In this document: piece after piece, positions 1 through 9,982 of the stretch
Position numbering within the stretch: the stretch's first letter is position 1
Layout: the number at the start of each line of letters is the position of its first letter
Source: Mucilaginibacter polytrichastri
GTDB lineage: Bacteria; Bacteroidota; Bacteroidia; Sphingobacteriales; Sphingobacteriaceae
Assembly: GCF_001911425.1 (NCBI RefSeq)
Contig: NZ_MPPL01000001.1
Coordinates: 3,917,716 to 3,981,715 of the forward strand
Length of the DNA: 64,000 nt
Direction: 5' to 3'
Program-made: the position numbers and the translations under genes
The notes under the pieces: generated by a model
The model's database searches: none
The model's input: only the letters and a program-made list of their open reading frames with translations
What the model was told of the DNA's origin: nothing

Positions 1-56
1 TAAAGGGGGAGCTTTTGCTTAGTAAAGCCGTGGCATATTTATTAAAAAATTAATTT

Positions 57-89
57 AATTCCTCTTCACTTAATAAGCGAAGAGGAATT
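57..89 (+). terminator. Hairpin terminator of an upstream gene
   Basis: An 11-bp perfect inverted repeat (AATTCCTCTTC and its complement) with a short AT-rich loop is followed by GTATTTTACTT. It lies between the window edge and uvrC and most likely ends transcription of a gene to the left of the window. The T tract is short, so the call rests mainly on the stem. Confidence 0.5.
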
Positions 90-126
90 GTATTTTACTT
101 CCCTATAGGGGACCGGGTAACATTAT

Positions 127-1935
127 ATGTTTGATTATAAGGAAGAGTTAAAGAAGATACCACACAAGCCCGGTGTATACCAATACTGGGACAGCGAGAA
201 CGAGCTGATTTATATCGGCAAAGCAAAAGACCTGCGCAACCGTGTGTCATCTTACTTTGTGAAAGATTATAATGTAAATGCCAAAACGCGGGTACTGGTA
301 TCTAAGATCCGTAAAATAACCTTTACAATTGTTGATACCGAGATTGATGCCTGGCTGCTGGAGAACAGCATGATCAAGAAGCATCAGCCGCGCTATAATG
401 TGATGCTGAAGGATGATAAAACCTATCCCTGGATCATCATCAAAAATGAACGCTTCCCGCGCATTTACTGGACCAGGCGCATTGTTAAAGATGGCTCAAA
501 ATACCTGGGCCCATATGCTTCGGTAAGCATGATGCATACCATCCTTGGTTTAATTAAGGAGACCTATCCCCTGCGTACCTGTAACCTTAACCTCACAAAA
601 GAGAATATTGATGCAGGTAAGTTTAAAGTATGCTTAGAGTACCAGCTGGGTAACTGCAAAGGCCCCTGTCAAAACTACCAGACCTTTGATGATTATGAGC
701 ATAACATTGGCGAAATAACTGACATTTTAAATGGCAAAACCAACACGGTGATCCGCACACTAAAAGCTGATATGGACAATGCTGCCATGAACCTAGATTT
801 TGAACTGGCCCATAAGCTGAAACGTAAGTTCGATCTGCTGGAGAAATACCAGCACAAATCAACCGTGGTTAACTCATCTATTACCGAGGTTGATGTTTTC
901 AGTATCGCATCAGAAGAGAAATATGCCTTTGTAAACTATCTGAAGGTAATGCACGGCACCATTATACAAACGCAAACCATCGAACTTAAAAAGCGCCTGG
1001 ACGAAAGTGATGAAGAGTTGCTTACCCTGGCCATATCAGAGTTTCGTACACGCTACAACAGTACCTCTAAAGAGATTATTGTACCTTTTGATATTGATCT
1101 GAATGATGATAAACTAAAATTTACCGTACCTAAGCTTGGTGAAAAAAAGAAACTGCTCGACCTATCGGCCAAGAATGTAATGTTCTTTAAAACTGAAAAA
1201 ATAGATCAGTACGAAAGACTGAACCCCGATGTGCGTACCGAACGTTTGCTAACCCAAATGATGAAGGACCTGCGCATGAACCAGCTGCCCAAGCATATTG
1301 AGTGTTTTGATAACTCCAACTTTCAGGGTACGCACCCGGTATCAGCTATTGTGGTTTTCAGAGACGGTAAACCATCTAAAAAAGATTACCGTTTTTTTAA
1401 CGTTAAAACCGTTGTTGGGCCAGATGACTTTGCCACCATGGAAGAGGCCGTACACCGCCGCTACAGGCGCATGCTGGATGAAGGCACCGAACTACCTCAA
1501 CTCATTATCATTGATGGTGGTAAAGGGCAGCTCTCGTCAGCATTAAAGAGTTTACGATTATTGGGCATCGAGAAACAAATGACCGTAATTGGAATAGCCA
1601 AGCGCCTCGAAGAATTATACTATCCCGGCGACCAGTACCCATTGTACCTGGACAAGAAATCGGAAACGTTAAAGATTATTCAGCAACTGCGCGATGAGGC
1701 CCACCGTTTTGGGATTACAGCCCACCGTAAAAAACGGGATAAAAGCACACTGGCCACCGAACTGGAACTAATTGACGGCGTTGGTAAAACAACTTCCGAA
1801 AAACTGTTGAAATACTTTAAGTCGGTTAAAAAAATTCGCGAAGCCACCGTTACCGAACTGCAGGAAGTAGTGAACCTGAAACAGGCCAATGCAATAGCCT
1901 TGTATTTTGGCCAAAAAAATACCCCGGTAAGCTAA
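127..1935 (+). CDS. uvrC: Excinuclease ABC subunit C (UvrC)
   Basis: UvrC makes the incisions on both sides of a DNA lesion in nucleotide excision repair, after UvrA and UvrB have located the damage. The 602-residue product has full family length. An N-terminal GIY-YIG nuclease domain carries GVYQY near residue 16 and IYIGKAKDLRNR near 27. A UVR (UvrB-binding) helical pair lies around 205-240. The RNase H-like second nuclease domain shows ECFDNSN and IIIDGGKGQL, with HRFGITAHRKKR after it. A C-terminal helix-hairpin-helix (IDGVGKTTSEKLLKYF) follows. The start is ATG. The partner uvrA is in the same window at 54646-57465. The gene converges on gldN. Confidence 0.98.
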   Translation: MFDYKEELKKIPHKPGVYQYWDSENELIYIGKAKDLRNRVSSYFVKDYNVNAKTRVLVSKIRKITFTIVDTEIDAWLLENSMIKKHQPRYNVMLKDDKTYPWIIIKNERFPRIYWTRRIVKDGSKYLGPYASVSMMHTILGLIKETYPLRTCNLNLTKENIDAGKFKVCLEYQLGNCKGPCQNYQTFDDYEHNIGEITDILNGKTNTVIRTLKADMDNAAMNLDFELAHKLKRKFDLLEKYQHKSTVVNSSITEVDVFSIASEEKYAFVNYLKVMHGTIIQTQTIELKKRLDESDEELLTLAISEFRTRYNSTSKEIIVPFDIDLNDDKLKFTVPKLGEKKKLLDLSAKNVMFFKTEKIDQYERLNPDVRTERLLTQMMKDLRMNQLPKHIECFDNSNFQGTHPVSAIVVFRDGKPSKKDYRFFNVKTVVGPDDFATMEEAVHRRYRRMLDEGTELPQLIIIDGGKGQLSSALKSLRLLGIEKQMTVIGIAKRLEELYYPGDQYPLYLDKKSETLKIIQQLRDEAHRFGITAHRKKRDKSTLATELELIDGVGKTTSEKLLKYFKSVKKIREATVTELQEVVNLKQANAIALYFGQKNTPVS

Positions 1936-1955
1936 TGCTTCCGGGGTTATTTTAT
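1921..1955. terminator. Bidirectional terminator between uvrC and gldN
   Basis: A perfect 11-bp stem with a TAAT loop (ACCCCGG-T-AAGC and its complement) overlaps the last codons of uvrC. A T-rich run follows on the plus strand (TTATTTTATTTT) and on the minus strand (TATTTTTTT). One hairpin can therefore end both convergent transcripts, uvrC and the gld operon. Confidence 0.8.
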
Positions 1956-1971
1956 TTTGTAATTGTCTTTT

Positions 1972-2949
1972 TTAGTAAGACCACAGATTAAGTTCCCAAT
2001 CCATTAAGGACTTCTTAACTTTCTCCGACTCGTACAAACGATCTATGCCTTGTGCATAATCCTTAATACGTTCGTCTTTCTCGTTGGATACTTTTACAAT
2101 GTAGCTATTAAAAAGCCTTTTCATAAAAATGTCGTCGTAGCTTAAGCCAGTGGCATCGTTATTACGGCTTACAACTTCTTTAGTGGCTAATACCTGGCGT
2201 GCTTCCGGGAAATAAACCCAGAAAATAGGTACATAATCAACGCCACCGCCTGCAATTTTTGGTTTCATTAAAGGTGCGATACCAATAATGCGTGGCTCAA
2301 AAACCGAACGTTGTTTGTCAAAGATCCAGTCTTCCTTAATACGGAACCTGATAATACTATCCGGGTTAAATTCGCCCGCTTGTAAAGCCGAACCAATTTT
2401 ATCACCGGTGTTTTTATCAAACTGATCTACCACAACACTATCAGCCAACCGGTTTTTAGCCTGGCCAGGAGTTAACGGCCTGGAGAAGGTATCGCCGTTA
2501 GGATCTTCTTTAGTTGGTGTTGGGTCATATGCAGTAAGCTCGCCATTAGCAATGGCATCTACCAAAATTGTAATTAAGGCCGATTTTGGAGAAGACATAT
2601 ACTTGTTCATCTTGTCCCTTGTATCAACCTCGCGCCATACCCTTTTAGCAAACATAACATCAGCCTCGCGTAAGTTTGGCAGCGGTGTTACCTTGGCATT
2701 GTTGATGTTATTTTTTTTGAAATAGCCATCCAACGGGCGGTCAAAAGGTTTTATTGCTACCTTTTTAGAGGTATCAACAGCCGGCTGCGTAGCCATGGTT
2801 GTACTTGGTTGTACAGACGACGGTGCCATAGTTCTGCTTTTGGCAGTAGCCGGTCTCTTTCTAGCAGTAGTTTTTTTCTTAGTGGTACGCTTTTGCGCCA
2901 TAACACCTACTGATAAAAGGCACAATACAACAACTATAATCTTCTTCAT
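1972..2949 (-). CDS. gldN: Gliding motility / type IX secretion protein GldN
   Basis: GldN is a periplasmic ring component of the type IX secretion system, working with GldK on the periplasmic side of the outer membrane. The 325-residue product begins with a signal peptide (MKKIIVVVLCLLSVGVMAQ). A Lys/Arg/Thr-rich low-complexity linker follows (about residues 20-60), then the conserved GldN core. It is the last gene of a gldK-L-M-N block read on the minus strand, starting 6 bases after gldM ends, so it is co-transcribed with gldM. The shared terminator with uvrC ends the operon. Gene order and the signal peptide make the assignment firm. Confidence 0.95.
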   Translation of the reverse strand: MKKIIVVVLCLLSVGVMAQKRTTKKKTTARKRPATAKSRTMAPSSVQPSTTMATQPAVDTSKKVAIKPFDRPLDGYFKKNNINNAKVTPLPNLREADVMFAKRVWREVDTRDKMNKYMSSPKSALITILVDAIANGELTAYDPTPTKEDPNGDTFSRPLTPGQAKNRLADSVVVDQFDKNTGDKIGSALQAGEFNPDSIIRFRIKEDWIFDKQRSVFEPRIIGIAPLMKPKIAGGGVDYVPIFWVYFPEARQVLATKEVVSRNNDATGLSYDDIFMKRLFNSYIVKVSNEKDERIKDYAQGIDRLYESEKVKKSLMDWELNLWSY

Positions 2950-2955
2950 ATCCTT

Positions 2956-4491
2956 TTAATTTGCACTTAATATAATATCGTCAAGTCCACGTTGAGAACC
3001 ATCAGGGCCAACAGCAATAATGTTGGCAAAAATAACACGTGTACCCGGGGTAACAGTAGCCATTGCCGATTTCATGGCACCGCTAAGGTCTGCACCTTGA
3101 GCAGTGATCTGAATAGGGTCCTGGCGTGGTTTAACTATCCACAAGGTAAAACGTGTAACGCTAAACTTAGCGTCAAACTCAAAGTTCTCTAATTTAGCAA
3201 AAACCTTGTCTTGTGCTTTTAAGTTTCCGGCTGCAACAGAGCCACTGCTTTTACCTGCAAATACAGCTTTAGGGTCAGGGATACGTTTAACACGGAACTC
3301 GCTGCTGCCTAACATTTGTGTTTTGCCTGGTCCGGCTTCGCCGGTTACAGTGATATGTACAGTACCCGGGGTTTTAACATTGGCAGTAAACGAACCGTTC
3401 GAGCCGCTGATAGAACCTTCAGTAATACTTAATCTCAACTTGTCTTTAGGTAAACCCGGGGCCGAAACCGATAATGGGTTTGGTACACCTATATAAAGCA
3501 CGTTCATTTTATCAGGTGATACAACAGCCGACGGCTTAGCTACCTGATAAGTTTGAGGTGCAGTTGGATATGTTTTAATTTGGCCATCGTTTTGTTTAAC
3601 CGAAATTTTACCGATCCATGTATAAGTACCCTCTTTACTGGTACCCACTGTATAGGTACCTTGGCCATCTTTTACCGATAGTGGCGAACCATTTACTGAA
3701 ATACTCGGGTTAGATTTCGAGTCAGATGCTGTTAAAAATACTTGTGCAGTATATGGTTGTCCTGCTATTACATAGCTGCTTGGTGCAACCGCTACGGCCA
3801 CAAATTTATCTAAGTTAACAACAGCCTGATCTACCTTACCTAAAATCTTTTTTATAATTTCCGACTCGGCATTTTTAGCATCAACCTGTAACTTGGTCAT
3901 TGCTGTAATAGATGCCCCCATCGGGATACCTTCGCCGAAGGTTGCTTCCTGCCAGGTTTTACGGGTTAACTCACCATTTTTAGGCGGATCAACAACGTTT
4001 AAGCTAATGTTCATACCTGCGCGGTCTTTAGGATCTAAAAGAGATAATAATTTCTCGCGGGTTTCATCAACTTTCTGGCGCAGCTCTAAACCATGTTTTT
4101 GCGTAAGCATAAAGTGATCAGAGATGTCCATATCTGCACGGCCTTTATAATCGTGGATACTTTCATCATAACCACCACCTATTTCTATCAGCTCTTTTTT
4201 AAGCGTTTCAACATAGGTAGTAAAATCCGAAGCTACTTTACTTACTTCTTTTGCCTTATCATATATAGGCTTGGCCCTTTCGGGTTGTTCCTTTAATTTT
4301 GTTTTTTCAAATGCATCAAACGTATTATTAATACCTGTTTGTACGTTTGTTTGCGATTGCGAAAGACTGTCCGTGATGTTTTTAAAGGCATCCAGTAAGC
4401 TATCTGGTATTTGTAAGGCCACTAAGCCTAACAGTACCAGGTACAGGATACCCATCATTCGCTGCCTTGGGGTTTCTTTACCTCCAGCCAT
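2956..4491 (-). CDS. gldM: Gliding motility / type IX secretion motor protein GldM
   Basis: GldM and GldL form the inner-membrane motor that uses the proton gradient to drive type IX secretion and gliding. The 511-residue protein has the family layout: a short cytoplasmic N-terminus (MAGGKETPRQRMMG), one transmembrane helix at about residues 14-32 (LYLVLLGLVALQIP), and a long periplasmic part. That part starts with a helical region and continues as several beta-rich domains reaching towards the GldK/GldN ring. It lies between gldL (44 bases upstream) and gldN. No truncation or missing region is apparent. Confidence 0.96.
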   Translation of the reverse strand: MAGGKETPRQRMMGILYLVLLGLVALQIPDSLLDAFKNITDSLSQSQTNVQTGINNTFDAFEKTKLKEQPERAKPIYDKAKEVSKVASDFTTYVETLKKELIEIGGGYDESIHDYKGRADMDISDHFMLTQKHGLELRQKVDETREKLLSLLDPKDRAGMNISLNVVDPPKNGELTRKTWQEATFGEGIPMGASITAMTKLQVDAKNAESEIIKKILGKVDQAVVNLDKFVAVAVAPSSYVIAGQPYTAQVFLTASDSKSNPSISVNGSPLSVKDGQGTYTVGTSKEGTYTWIGKISVKQNDGQIKTYPTAPQTYQVAKPSAVVSPDKMNVLYIGVPNPLSVSAPGLPKDKLRLSITEGSISGSNGSFTANVKTPGTVHITVTGEAGPGKTQMLGSSEFRVKRIPDPKAVFAGKSSGSVAAGNLKAQDKVFAKLENFEFDAKFSVTRFTLWIVKPRQDPIQITAQGADLSGAMKSAMATVTPGTRVIFANIIAVGPDGSQRGLDDIILSAN

Positions 4492-4535
4492 TTTTTTCTA
4501 TTGTGAGTATGAGTGAGTAGAAAGTTTAAAATAAA

Positions 4536-5333
4536 TTAGTTAGCGCGTGGCTGGTTCATTGCCGAAAGCATGTTACCATAAATTGCATTTAATGATGCCA
4601 AGTTTTTCGATAAACGGCCCACTTCTTCTTTAAACTGTCTGCTATCATCTAATGACTCATTGAAGTTTTGCATGGTTGATGCAAGGCTTCCGTAGAATTT
4701 GTTCATAGCTTTTAAGTGCGCGCTCGAATCCTGTAACTCTAATTCGTAAACGGCATTTAGTGATGATAAATTTTTAGCAAGGTTAGTAACCTGCTCGTGG
4801 TATGCTTTTGATGAAACATCTGTATTAGCCATCTCGGTTAAGTTGGCAGATGCTTTTGCAAATGCGTTGCTCAGATTGTCATAGCTTGCACCTGCTGATT
4901 TTACTTTAGCAGCAAATTCAGAAGTTGCTGCACCTGCATCTGCAACGTTTGATATGTTAGCTACTTTATCACCAAAAGTTCTTAAACCATTACCAAGGCT
5001 GGTAATTAATTCAGGGCCAATTTTAGCATCAGAAAGCATTTTATCTAGTGCGGCAGTATTACCGGTTGGTAATGGCTGTGCTTGTGCGCGCACAACAGGC
5101 TGGCCTGTGTAGTCCGGGGCAATTTCGGGATAAGCTTTAGTCCAGTCTACATCAACGTCTTCACGTTGGAAACCTAACAGGAAGAATAAGAATGCTTCCA
5201 TTGATAGCCCGATTGCAATAAAATAAGTACTTCCAGGTAAGTGCAATATCTTGAACATTAGTCCAATGATTACAACCGTTGCCCCCCAAGACACGATATT
5301 ACCAATTCCATAAGGTTTTTTTTTCCCAGCCAT
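4536..5333 (-). CDS. gldL: Gliding motility / type IX secretion motor protein GldL
   Basis: GldL is the proton-conducting partner of GldM. The 265-residue protein has two closely spaced transmembrane helices in the first 55 residues, joined by the family motif KILHLPGS. The second helix carries a glutamate (SMEAFLFFLLGF), the position implicated in proton transfer in this family. A variable linker and a C-terminal helical region follow, in which the motif NLASLNAIY recurs in variants, as expected for the cytoplasmic part. It is the second gene of the gldKLMN block, 62 bases after gldK. Confidence 0.96.
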   Translation of the reverse strand: MAGKKKPYGIGNIVSWGATVVIIGLMFKILHLPGSTYFIAIGLSMEAFLFFLLGFQREDVDVDWTKAYPEIAPDYTGQPVVRAQAQPLPTGNTAALDKMLSDAKIGPELITSLGNGLRTFGDKVANISNVADAGAATSEFAAKVKSAGASYDNLSNAFAKASANLTEMANTDVSSKAYHEQVTNLAKNLSSLNAVYELELQDSSAHLKAMNKFYGSLASTMQNFNESLDDSRQFKEEVGRLSKNLASLNAIYGNMLSAMNQPRAN

Positions 5334-5395
5334 AAGTTAGTTTGTAGTGAGTGAAGATGATTGTTGTTTAAATTAATTATTGAGTTTTTGGTAGT

Positions 5396-6715
5396 TTAAC
5401 GCTTGTCGCGGATGTCGCGGCCCATGTAATGGCTCACACATCTGAAACCGATGTATGATTTGGCCGTATCCTGGTATTCATAAGTACGGGTTGAGTTTTG
5501 AAGGAAATAACCGATATCCTTCCATGAGCCGCCTTTCACTACCTTACGCTTCATCGATTCGGGGTCACTAGCTTTGGCCTCATAAGTATAAGTTGGCGCC
5601 ATATCATGTACAAACGTAGCAGCTGCTTCATCGTAAGCTGATGAAGTCCATTCGGCTACGTTACCTGCCATGTTATATAAACCATAATCATTAGGGAAAT
5701 AAGAACGTACGTTTACGGTATAAGCACCGCCATCATCTGTATAGTTACCACGGCCCGGTTTAAAGTTAGCCAGTAAACAGCCTTTAGCATTTTTAATGTA
5801 AGGGCCGCCCCATGGATAGTCTGTACCTAACCTGCCGCCACGTGCAGCATACTCAAATTCAGATTCACTTGGCAAGCTGTAAGGTAAACGATGTGGTAAT
5901 TTATGAGAGTCTTTGTATGAATCGTTATAACGGGTGCGCCATACGGTAAATGCACGTGCCTGGCGCCAGTTTACACCAACTACCGGGTAGTTTTTGTAAG
6001 CCGGGTGAGAGAAGTAACCCTCAACCATCGGTTCGTTAGCCGCGTAAGAGAAATCTGTTAACCACACCAATGTATCCGGATAGACAGGTACAGTATCGCG
6101 GAAAATAAAGTCAGAACGCTTTTTGCTCTTATCGTTATGGTTGTTAGCGGCATCGCGCATTACCATTAAAGAGTAGTTGTATTTTAATAAACGCACATCA
6201 AGTTCGTTTCGGTCAAATACCCGGTCATCGCCCTGGTAGTACATACCTTGTAATTTAGAGGCGTTGTTAGTTTTTGTGCCCTTACCAGATGCAAATACCG
6301 GATGTTGGCGTACATAATCCCAATTGATGATTTTTTTACCATTGCTGCTGGCGGCAGCGCCTTTAGCTGGTTTCAAGTAATATTTTTCGTCACCTGCATA
6401 GCTAGTTATAGCTATCGAATCGCGCACCCAGTTTACAAACTGTTTGTACTGGCTGTTGCTCAGCTCAGTCTGATCCATAAAGAATGGAGGGATAGTAACT
6501 TGCTTGTTTTGCGCAATCTGCGCAAATGTTACATCCTGATCTGTTTGCCCCATTAAGAAGGAGCCGCCAGGGATATAAACCATGCCATAAGGAATTTCGG
6601 CTCTGAAAGAACGTTGCGGAACGCCCTTTACCTCGCCTCTGTCATTTCCACGGCCACAACTGCTTAATATTCCAACGATCAGTAAGACAAATAGATAGTA
6701 TAGTTTTTTCATCAT
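5396..6715 (-). CDS. gldK: Gliding motility lipoprotein GldK
   Basis: GldK is an outer-membrane-anchored lipoprotein that forms the periplasmic ring of the type IX secretion system with GldN. The 439-residue precursor has a lipoprotein signal ending in the lipobox LSSC, with the lipidated cysteine at residue 20. The rest is a formylglycine-generating-enzyme/sulfatase-modifying-factor fold: PGGSFLMGQTD near the N-terminus, RLPSESEFEYAARGG-like and NVAEWTSSAYD motifs, and GGSWKD and IGFRCV near the end. GldK uses this fold structurally rather than as an enzyme. It is the first gene of the block; the 257 bases upstream probably hold the operon promoter. Confidence 0.95.
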   Translation of the reverse strand: MMKKLYYLFVLLIVGILSSCGRGNDRGEVKGVPQRSFRAEIPYGMVYIPGGSFLMGQTDQDVTFAQIAQNKQVTIPPFFMDQTELSNSQYKQFVNWVRDSIAITSYAGDEKYYLKPAKGAAASSNGKKIINWDYVRQHPVFASGKGTKTNNASKLQGMYYQGDDRVFDRNELDVRLLKYNYSLMVMRDAANNHNDKSKKRSDFIFRDTVPVYPDTLVWLTDFSYAANEPMVEGYFSHPAYKNYPVVGVNWRQARAFTVWRTRYNDSYKDSHKLPHRLPYSLPSESEFEYAARGGRLGTDYPWGGPYIKNAKGCLLANFKPGRGNYTDDGGAYTVNVRSYFPNDYGLYNMAGNVAEWTSSAYDEAAATFVHDMAPTYTYEAKASDPESMKRKVVKGGSWKDIGYFLQNSTRTYEYQDTAKSYIGFRCVSHYMGRDIRDKR

Positions 6716-6972
6716 TAGTCAATGTAACGGTAACAAAATTAGCTTGTACTTAACTTAGGGGTAACATTTTATTCCCAAAGCAAGTGATTTCGGTAACTAA
6801 AATACAAAAACTTTTTGATATGAATATCAAAAGGCTATTTTTAGTAAAATTTTAGCAAAATATGTTTGCAATTTTCGCATAACAACATATTTTGAGTGTA
6901 TTTAGCACACACCAAAATCCCAAACTACCCGCTTATACGGTTTTACCCTTTAAAGGGTTCTATAAAATTAAA

Positions 6973-7731
6973 TTATTTGTTTACCTGCTTCACATACTGC
7001 TCTATAGCCATCGTCATAGAAGGCGCGCTAGGCGTTGGGGCAGGGATGTCAAGTATCAGCCCTGTCTCCAGCAAAGCTTTATGCGTTGTAGCTCCAAACG
7101 CTGCAATGCGGGTATTATTTTGCTTAAAATCGGGGAAGTTTTTGTAGAGCGACTGTATGCTCGACGGACTAAAGAAGGCAATAACATCATAAAACACCTC
7201 GGCCAGGTCAGACAGGTCGCTGCATACCGTGCGAAATAATACTGCAGGAGTAAAGTTATAGCCGTTATCCAGCAAAAACTTTTGGGTTTCTTCTGCAGCA
7301 ACATCAGAACATGGGTACAGGAACTTCTCGCCCGAGTGTTTCTTCAATACCTCAGCCAGGTCGGCTGCGGTTTGTTTGCCGAAAAATATTTTACGCTTAC
7401 GGTACTGAATATATTTTTGCAGGTAAAGCGCAATGGTTTCAGACAGGCAGAAGTATTTCATATCTACTGGTACATCAAAACGCATCTCTTCGCAAATACG
7501 GAAAAAGTGGTCGGCTGAGTTACGACTGGTAAAAATAACCGCTGTAAAATCAGCAAGGTTAATTTTCTCCTTACGAAAATCTTTGGCAGGTACACCTTCC
7601 ACATGAATGAACGATCTGAAATCGATCTTCAAAGAATGCTTTTTGGCAAGCTCGGCGTAGGGGTTTTTGTCGTTTTCAGGTTTTGGCAAAGTAACCAATA
7701 TACTTTTAACCTTTTTTTTTCTGTCTTCCAA
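6973..7731 (-). CDS. hemD: Uroporphyrinogen-III synthase family protein
   Basis: Uroporphyrinogen-III synthase closes hydroxymethylbilane to uroporphyrinogen III, the common precursor of haem and corrinoids. The 252-residue product shows the two-lobed HemD pattern: an N-terminal ILVTLPKPEN strand, FTAVIFTSRNSADHFF, FLYPCSDVAAEET, VIAFFSPSSIQSL and NTRIAAFGATTHKALLETG. HemD sequences diverge strongly, so the motif order carries the call. The likely start is a TTG codon; no ATG in frame would keep the N-terminal strand. It sits 19 bases downstream of the DUF4271 gene on the same strand and near hemW, which fits a tetrapyrrole cluster. Whether it is the only HemD in the genome cannot be seen here. 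Confidence 0.8.
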   Translation of the reverse strand: MEDRKKKVKSILVTLPKPENDKNPYAELAKKHSLKIDFRSFIHVEGVPAKDFRKEKINLADFTAVIFTSRNSADHFFRICEEMRFDVPVDMKYFCLSETIALYLQKYIQYRKRKIFFGKQTAADLAEVLKKHSGEKFLYPCSDVAAEETQKFLLDNGYNFTPAVLFRTVCSDLSDLAEVFYDVIAFFSPSSIQSLYKNFPDFKQNNTRIAAFGATTHKALLETGLILDIPAPTPSAPSMTMAIEQYVKQVNK

Positions 7732-7750
7732 TTGTCGTTATTCTAGCTAC

Positions 7751-8734
7751 CTAAGTCCTAATATTCAGTGCCTTTATCAATATTAAAATCGGGCAAATTT
7801 CGAGGGCACAAAGATAGATAAATAAATAAAACTTAGGAAATTGAAACGTAGAAATAATATTAACACTGCTGCGTAAATACTGCCAAATGAAGATAATTAC
7901 CACAATAACCAATACAACTACCAGCATATACGGGATGTATTTTGCAGCAAGTAAACTAAAGCATAATGATACCGGTAAAAACACAAATGTGATATTAAAA
8001 TAGGTTAAATACAGCGTGGTGATGTATTCGGCCACTACTTTACTGATATTAAATATAAAACCAATAAATCTTAATATCAATAATTTAACGGCAAACAGGG
8101 CAATAATAAGGATGGATAAGGAGATGAATAGCTGGATGCCGCTAATGCGGTAAAATATTTCGTAATAGCTGGATATTTGGTATAAAAACAAGCCAAAAGT
8201 TAAACCAAAGAGCAAAAACAAACCTATAAATGCCCACGAACTCAGCAAGCCATCTTCTTTACTTACCTGCGATAATACCCGTTTACTGTAAAAGGATTGT
8301 ACCACATTAATAATGTCTTTACTCACTGCCCGGTTAAGCAAAGCGGCATAAGTAATCAGCGCAACAATAATTAATATAATACCCCTGTCGCGTGTGCGGC
8401 GGTAGTGGCCTTCGCGTACAATACTTTGTTTAGATGATGGCATTGCCATAAAACCGTAGCCCTGGTAGGCTTCTGTTTTCAGCATCAGGTCAACAAATTG
8501 ATTATGACGGGCAATATCGGGTTGCTTAATGTACTGCATGGCTACAGAATCTATCATAAAGGCATCGCGTGTGCGTTGTGCTGCTGCTACAGAATCAAGC
8601 AGCTGCTGGGCAGCACTGGGTACACGCTTGCGGTAAAAAGTATCGGGCCGGGTATAAGTGGCAGCACTATCCTGCTGTGCAAAGCCAACCTGCCATAAAC
8701 CGATAAATAAGATACAAAACAATGCTATGCGCAT
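7751..8734 (-). CDS. DUF4271 integral membrane protein
   Basis: This Bacteroidota membrane protein has no established function. A longer reading frame exists, but the ATG at 8734 is preferred because it directly begins a signal peptide (MRIALFCILFIGLWQVGFAQ), giving 327 residues. After the signal comes a soluble segment of about 90 residues, then roughly six transmembrane helices in the C-terminal two thirds, the DUF4271 region. It is read together with the hemD-like gene 19 bases downstream, an arrangement I recall from other Bacteroidota, which may link it to haem metabolism or simply reflect co-transcription. Confidence 0.8.
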   Translation of the reverse strand: MRIALFCILFIGLWQVGFAQQDSAATYTRPDTFYRKRVPSAAQQLLDSVAAAQRTRDAFMIDSVAMQYIKQPDIARHNQFVDLMLKTEAYQGYGFMAMPSSKQSIVREGHYRRTRDRGIILIIVALITYAALLNRAVSKDIINVVQSFYSKRVLSQVSKEDGLLSSWAFIGLFLLFGLTFGLFLYQISSYYEIFYRISGIQLFISLSILIIALFAVKLLILRFIGFIFNISKVVAEYITTLYLTYFNITFVFLPVSLCFSLLAAKYIPYMLVVVLVIVVIIFIWQYLRSSVNIISTFQFPKFYLFIYLCALEICPILILIKALNIRT

Positions 8735-8846
8735 AAAATACCATGTAGTTAAGCGGCACAAATTTAATTTAATAATCCGTTTATTAACCTTGCAATGATG
8801 ATACATATCTATAAACACAATTAATTATTGCCACCTTTGTATTTTT

Positions 8847-9968
8847 ATGGCCGGCATATATATCCACATCCCTTTTTGCAAGCAGGCTTGCTATTATTGT
8901 GATTTCCATTTCAGCACCTCGTTAAAGTATAAGGCCGAAATGCTGGATGCCATTATCCACGAAATTAACCTTCAAAAAACATACCTTGCCGGCGAAAGCA
9001 TCAACACTATTTATTTTGGCGGCGGCACACCTTCCTTGTTAGATTCGGGCGATGTAAACCGCATTATAGATCAAATTAGCCAATATTACAGCATTAGTTC
9101 TGATGCCGAAATCACCCTCGAAGCCAATCCCGACGATTTGGACCAGCCCAAGGTACAGACCTTACGCAATACGCCTATTAACCGGTTTAGCATTGGCATC
9201 CAGTCGTTTTTTGATGAAGATCTGTTTTGGATGAACCGCGCCCACCGCAGCACAGAGGCCGAAGCATCTGTAAAACGTGCCCAGGATGCCGGGTTTGAAA
9301 ACATTACCGTCGACCTGATATTTGGTTATCCCTTACTTACAGATGCCAAGTGGAAGCAGAATATTGACAAGGTATTTGCCCTCAACGTGCCCCACGTATC
9401 TGCTTACTCCATGACGGTTGAGCCGCAGACCGCTCTTGCCACATTTATAAAGAAAAAGGTTTACGCCCCGCTTAACGAACAGCAAAGTGCAGAGCAGTTT
9501 TTGGTACTGGCAGATGCCATGCAGGCCAAAGGTTTTGAACATTACGAGATCTCTAACTATGCCAAACCGGGCCATTACTCTAAGCACAACACTAATTACT
9601 GGCGCGGTGTAAATTACCTGGGCCTGGGTCCATCCGCACATTCGTATAACGGCGAAGCCCGCCAATGGAATTTAGCCAATAACGCCAAATACATAGCAGC
9701 GATTGAGAAAAAGGAAATCCCGGCTGAAACCGAGATACTTACTGAAAGTAACCGCCTGAACGAATATGTAATGACCTCCCTCCGCACCATGTGGGGCCTG
9801 GATCTAGACAAACTGGAAACTATTGCCGTTGGCGCCAAAACCCAATTACTAAAACCTGCCGCAGAATTTTTAGAGCGCGAATGGATAAAGCAGGTTGACA
9901 ATAAATTAATTCTTACCCGCGAAGGGCAATTGTATGCCGATACCATCGCAGCAGAATTGTTTTTTTAA
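8847..9968 (+). CDS. hemW: Radical SAM haem chaperone HemW
   Basis: HemW is a radical-SAM protein related to HemN that binds haem and delivers it to target proteins. The 373-residue product has the [4Fe-4S] motif CKQACYYC near residue 11, followed by DF rather than the extra cysteine found in true coproporphyrinogen oxidase HemN, which favours HemW. Also visible are FGGGTPSLL, EANPDD, NRFSIGIQSF, a YEISNYAKPGH segment and LGLGPSAHSY. HemW proteins are often annotated as oxygen-independent coproporphyrinogen III oxidase, but the short length and motif favour the chaperone. It diverges from the DUF4271/hemD-like pair. Confidence 0.92.
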   Translation: MAGIYIHIPFCKQACYYCDFHFSTSLKYKAEMLDAIIHEINLQKTYLAGESINTIYFGGGTPSLLDSGDVNRIIDQISQYYSISSDAEITLEANPDDLDQPKVQTLRNTPINRFSIGIQSFFDEDLFWMNRAHRSTEAEASVKRAQDAGFENITVDLIFGYPLLTDAKWKQNIDKVFALNVPHVSAYSMTVEPQTALATFIKKKVYAPLNEQQSAEQFLVLADAMQAKGFEHYEISNYAKPGHYSKHNTNYWRGVNYLGLGPSAHSYNGEARQWNLANNAKYIAAIEKKEIPAETEILTESNRLNEYVMTSLRTMWGLDLDKLETIAVGAKTQLLKPAAEFLEREWIKQVDNKLILTREGQLYADTIAAELFF

Positions 9969-9982
9969 GGTCTGTTTATCTT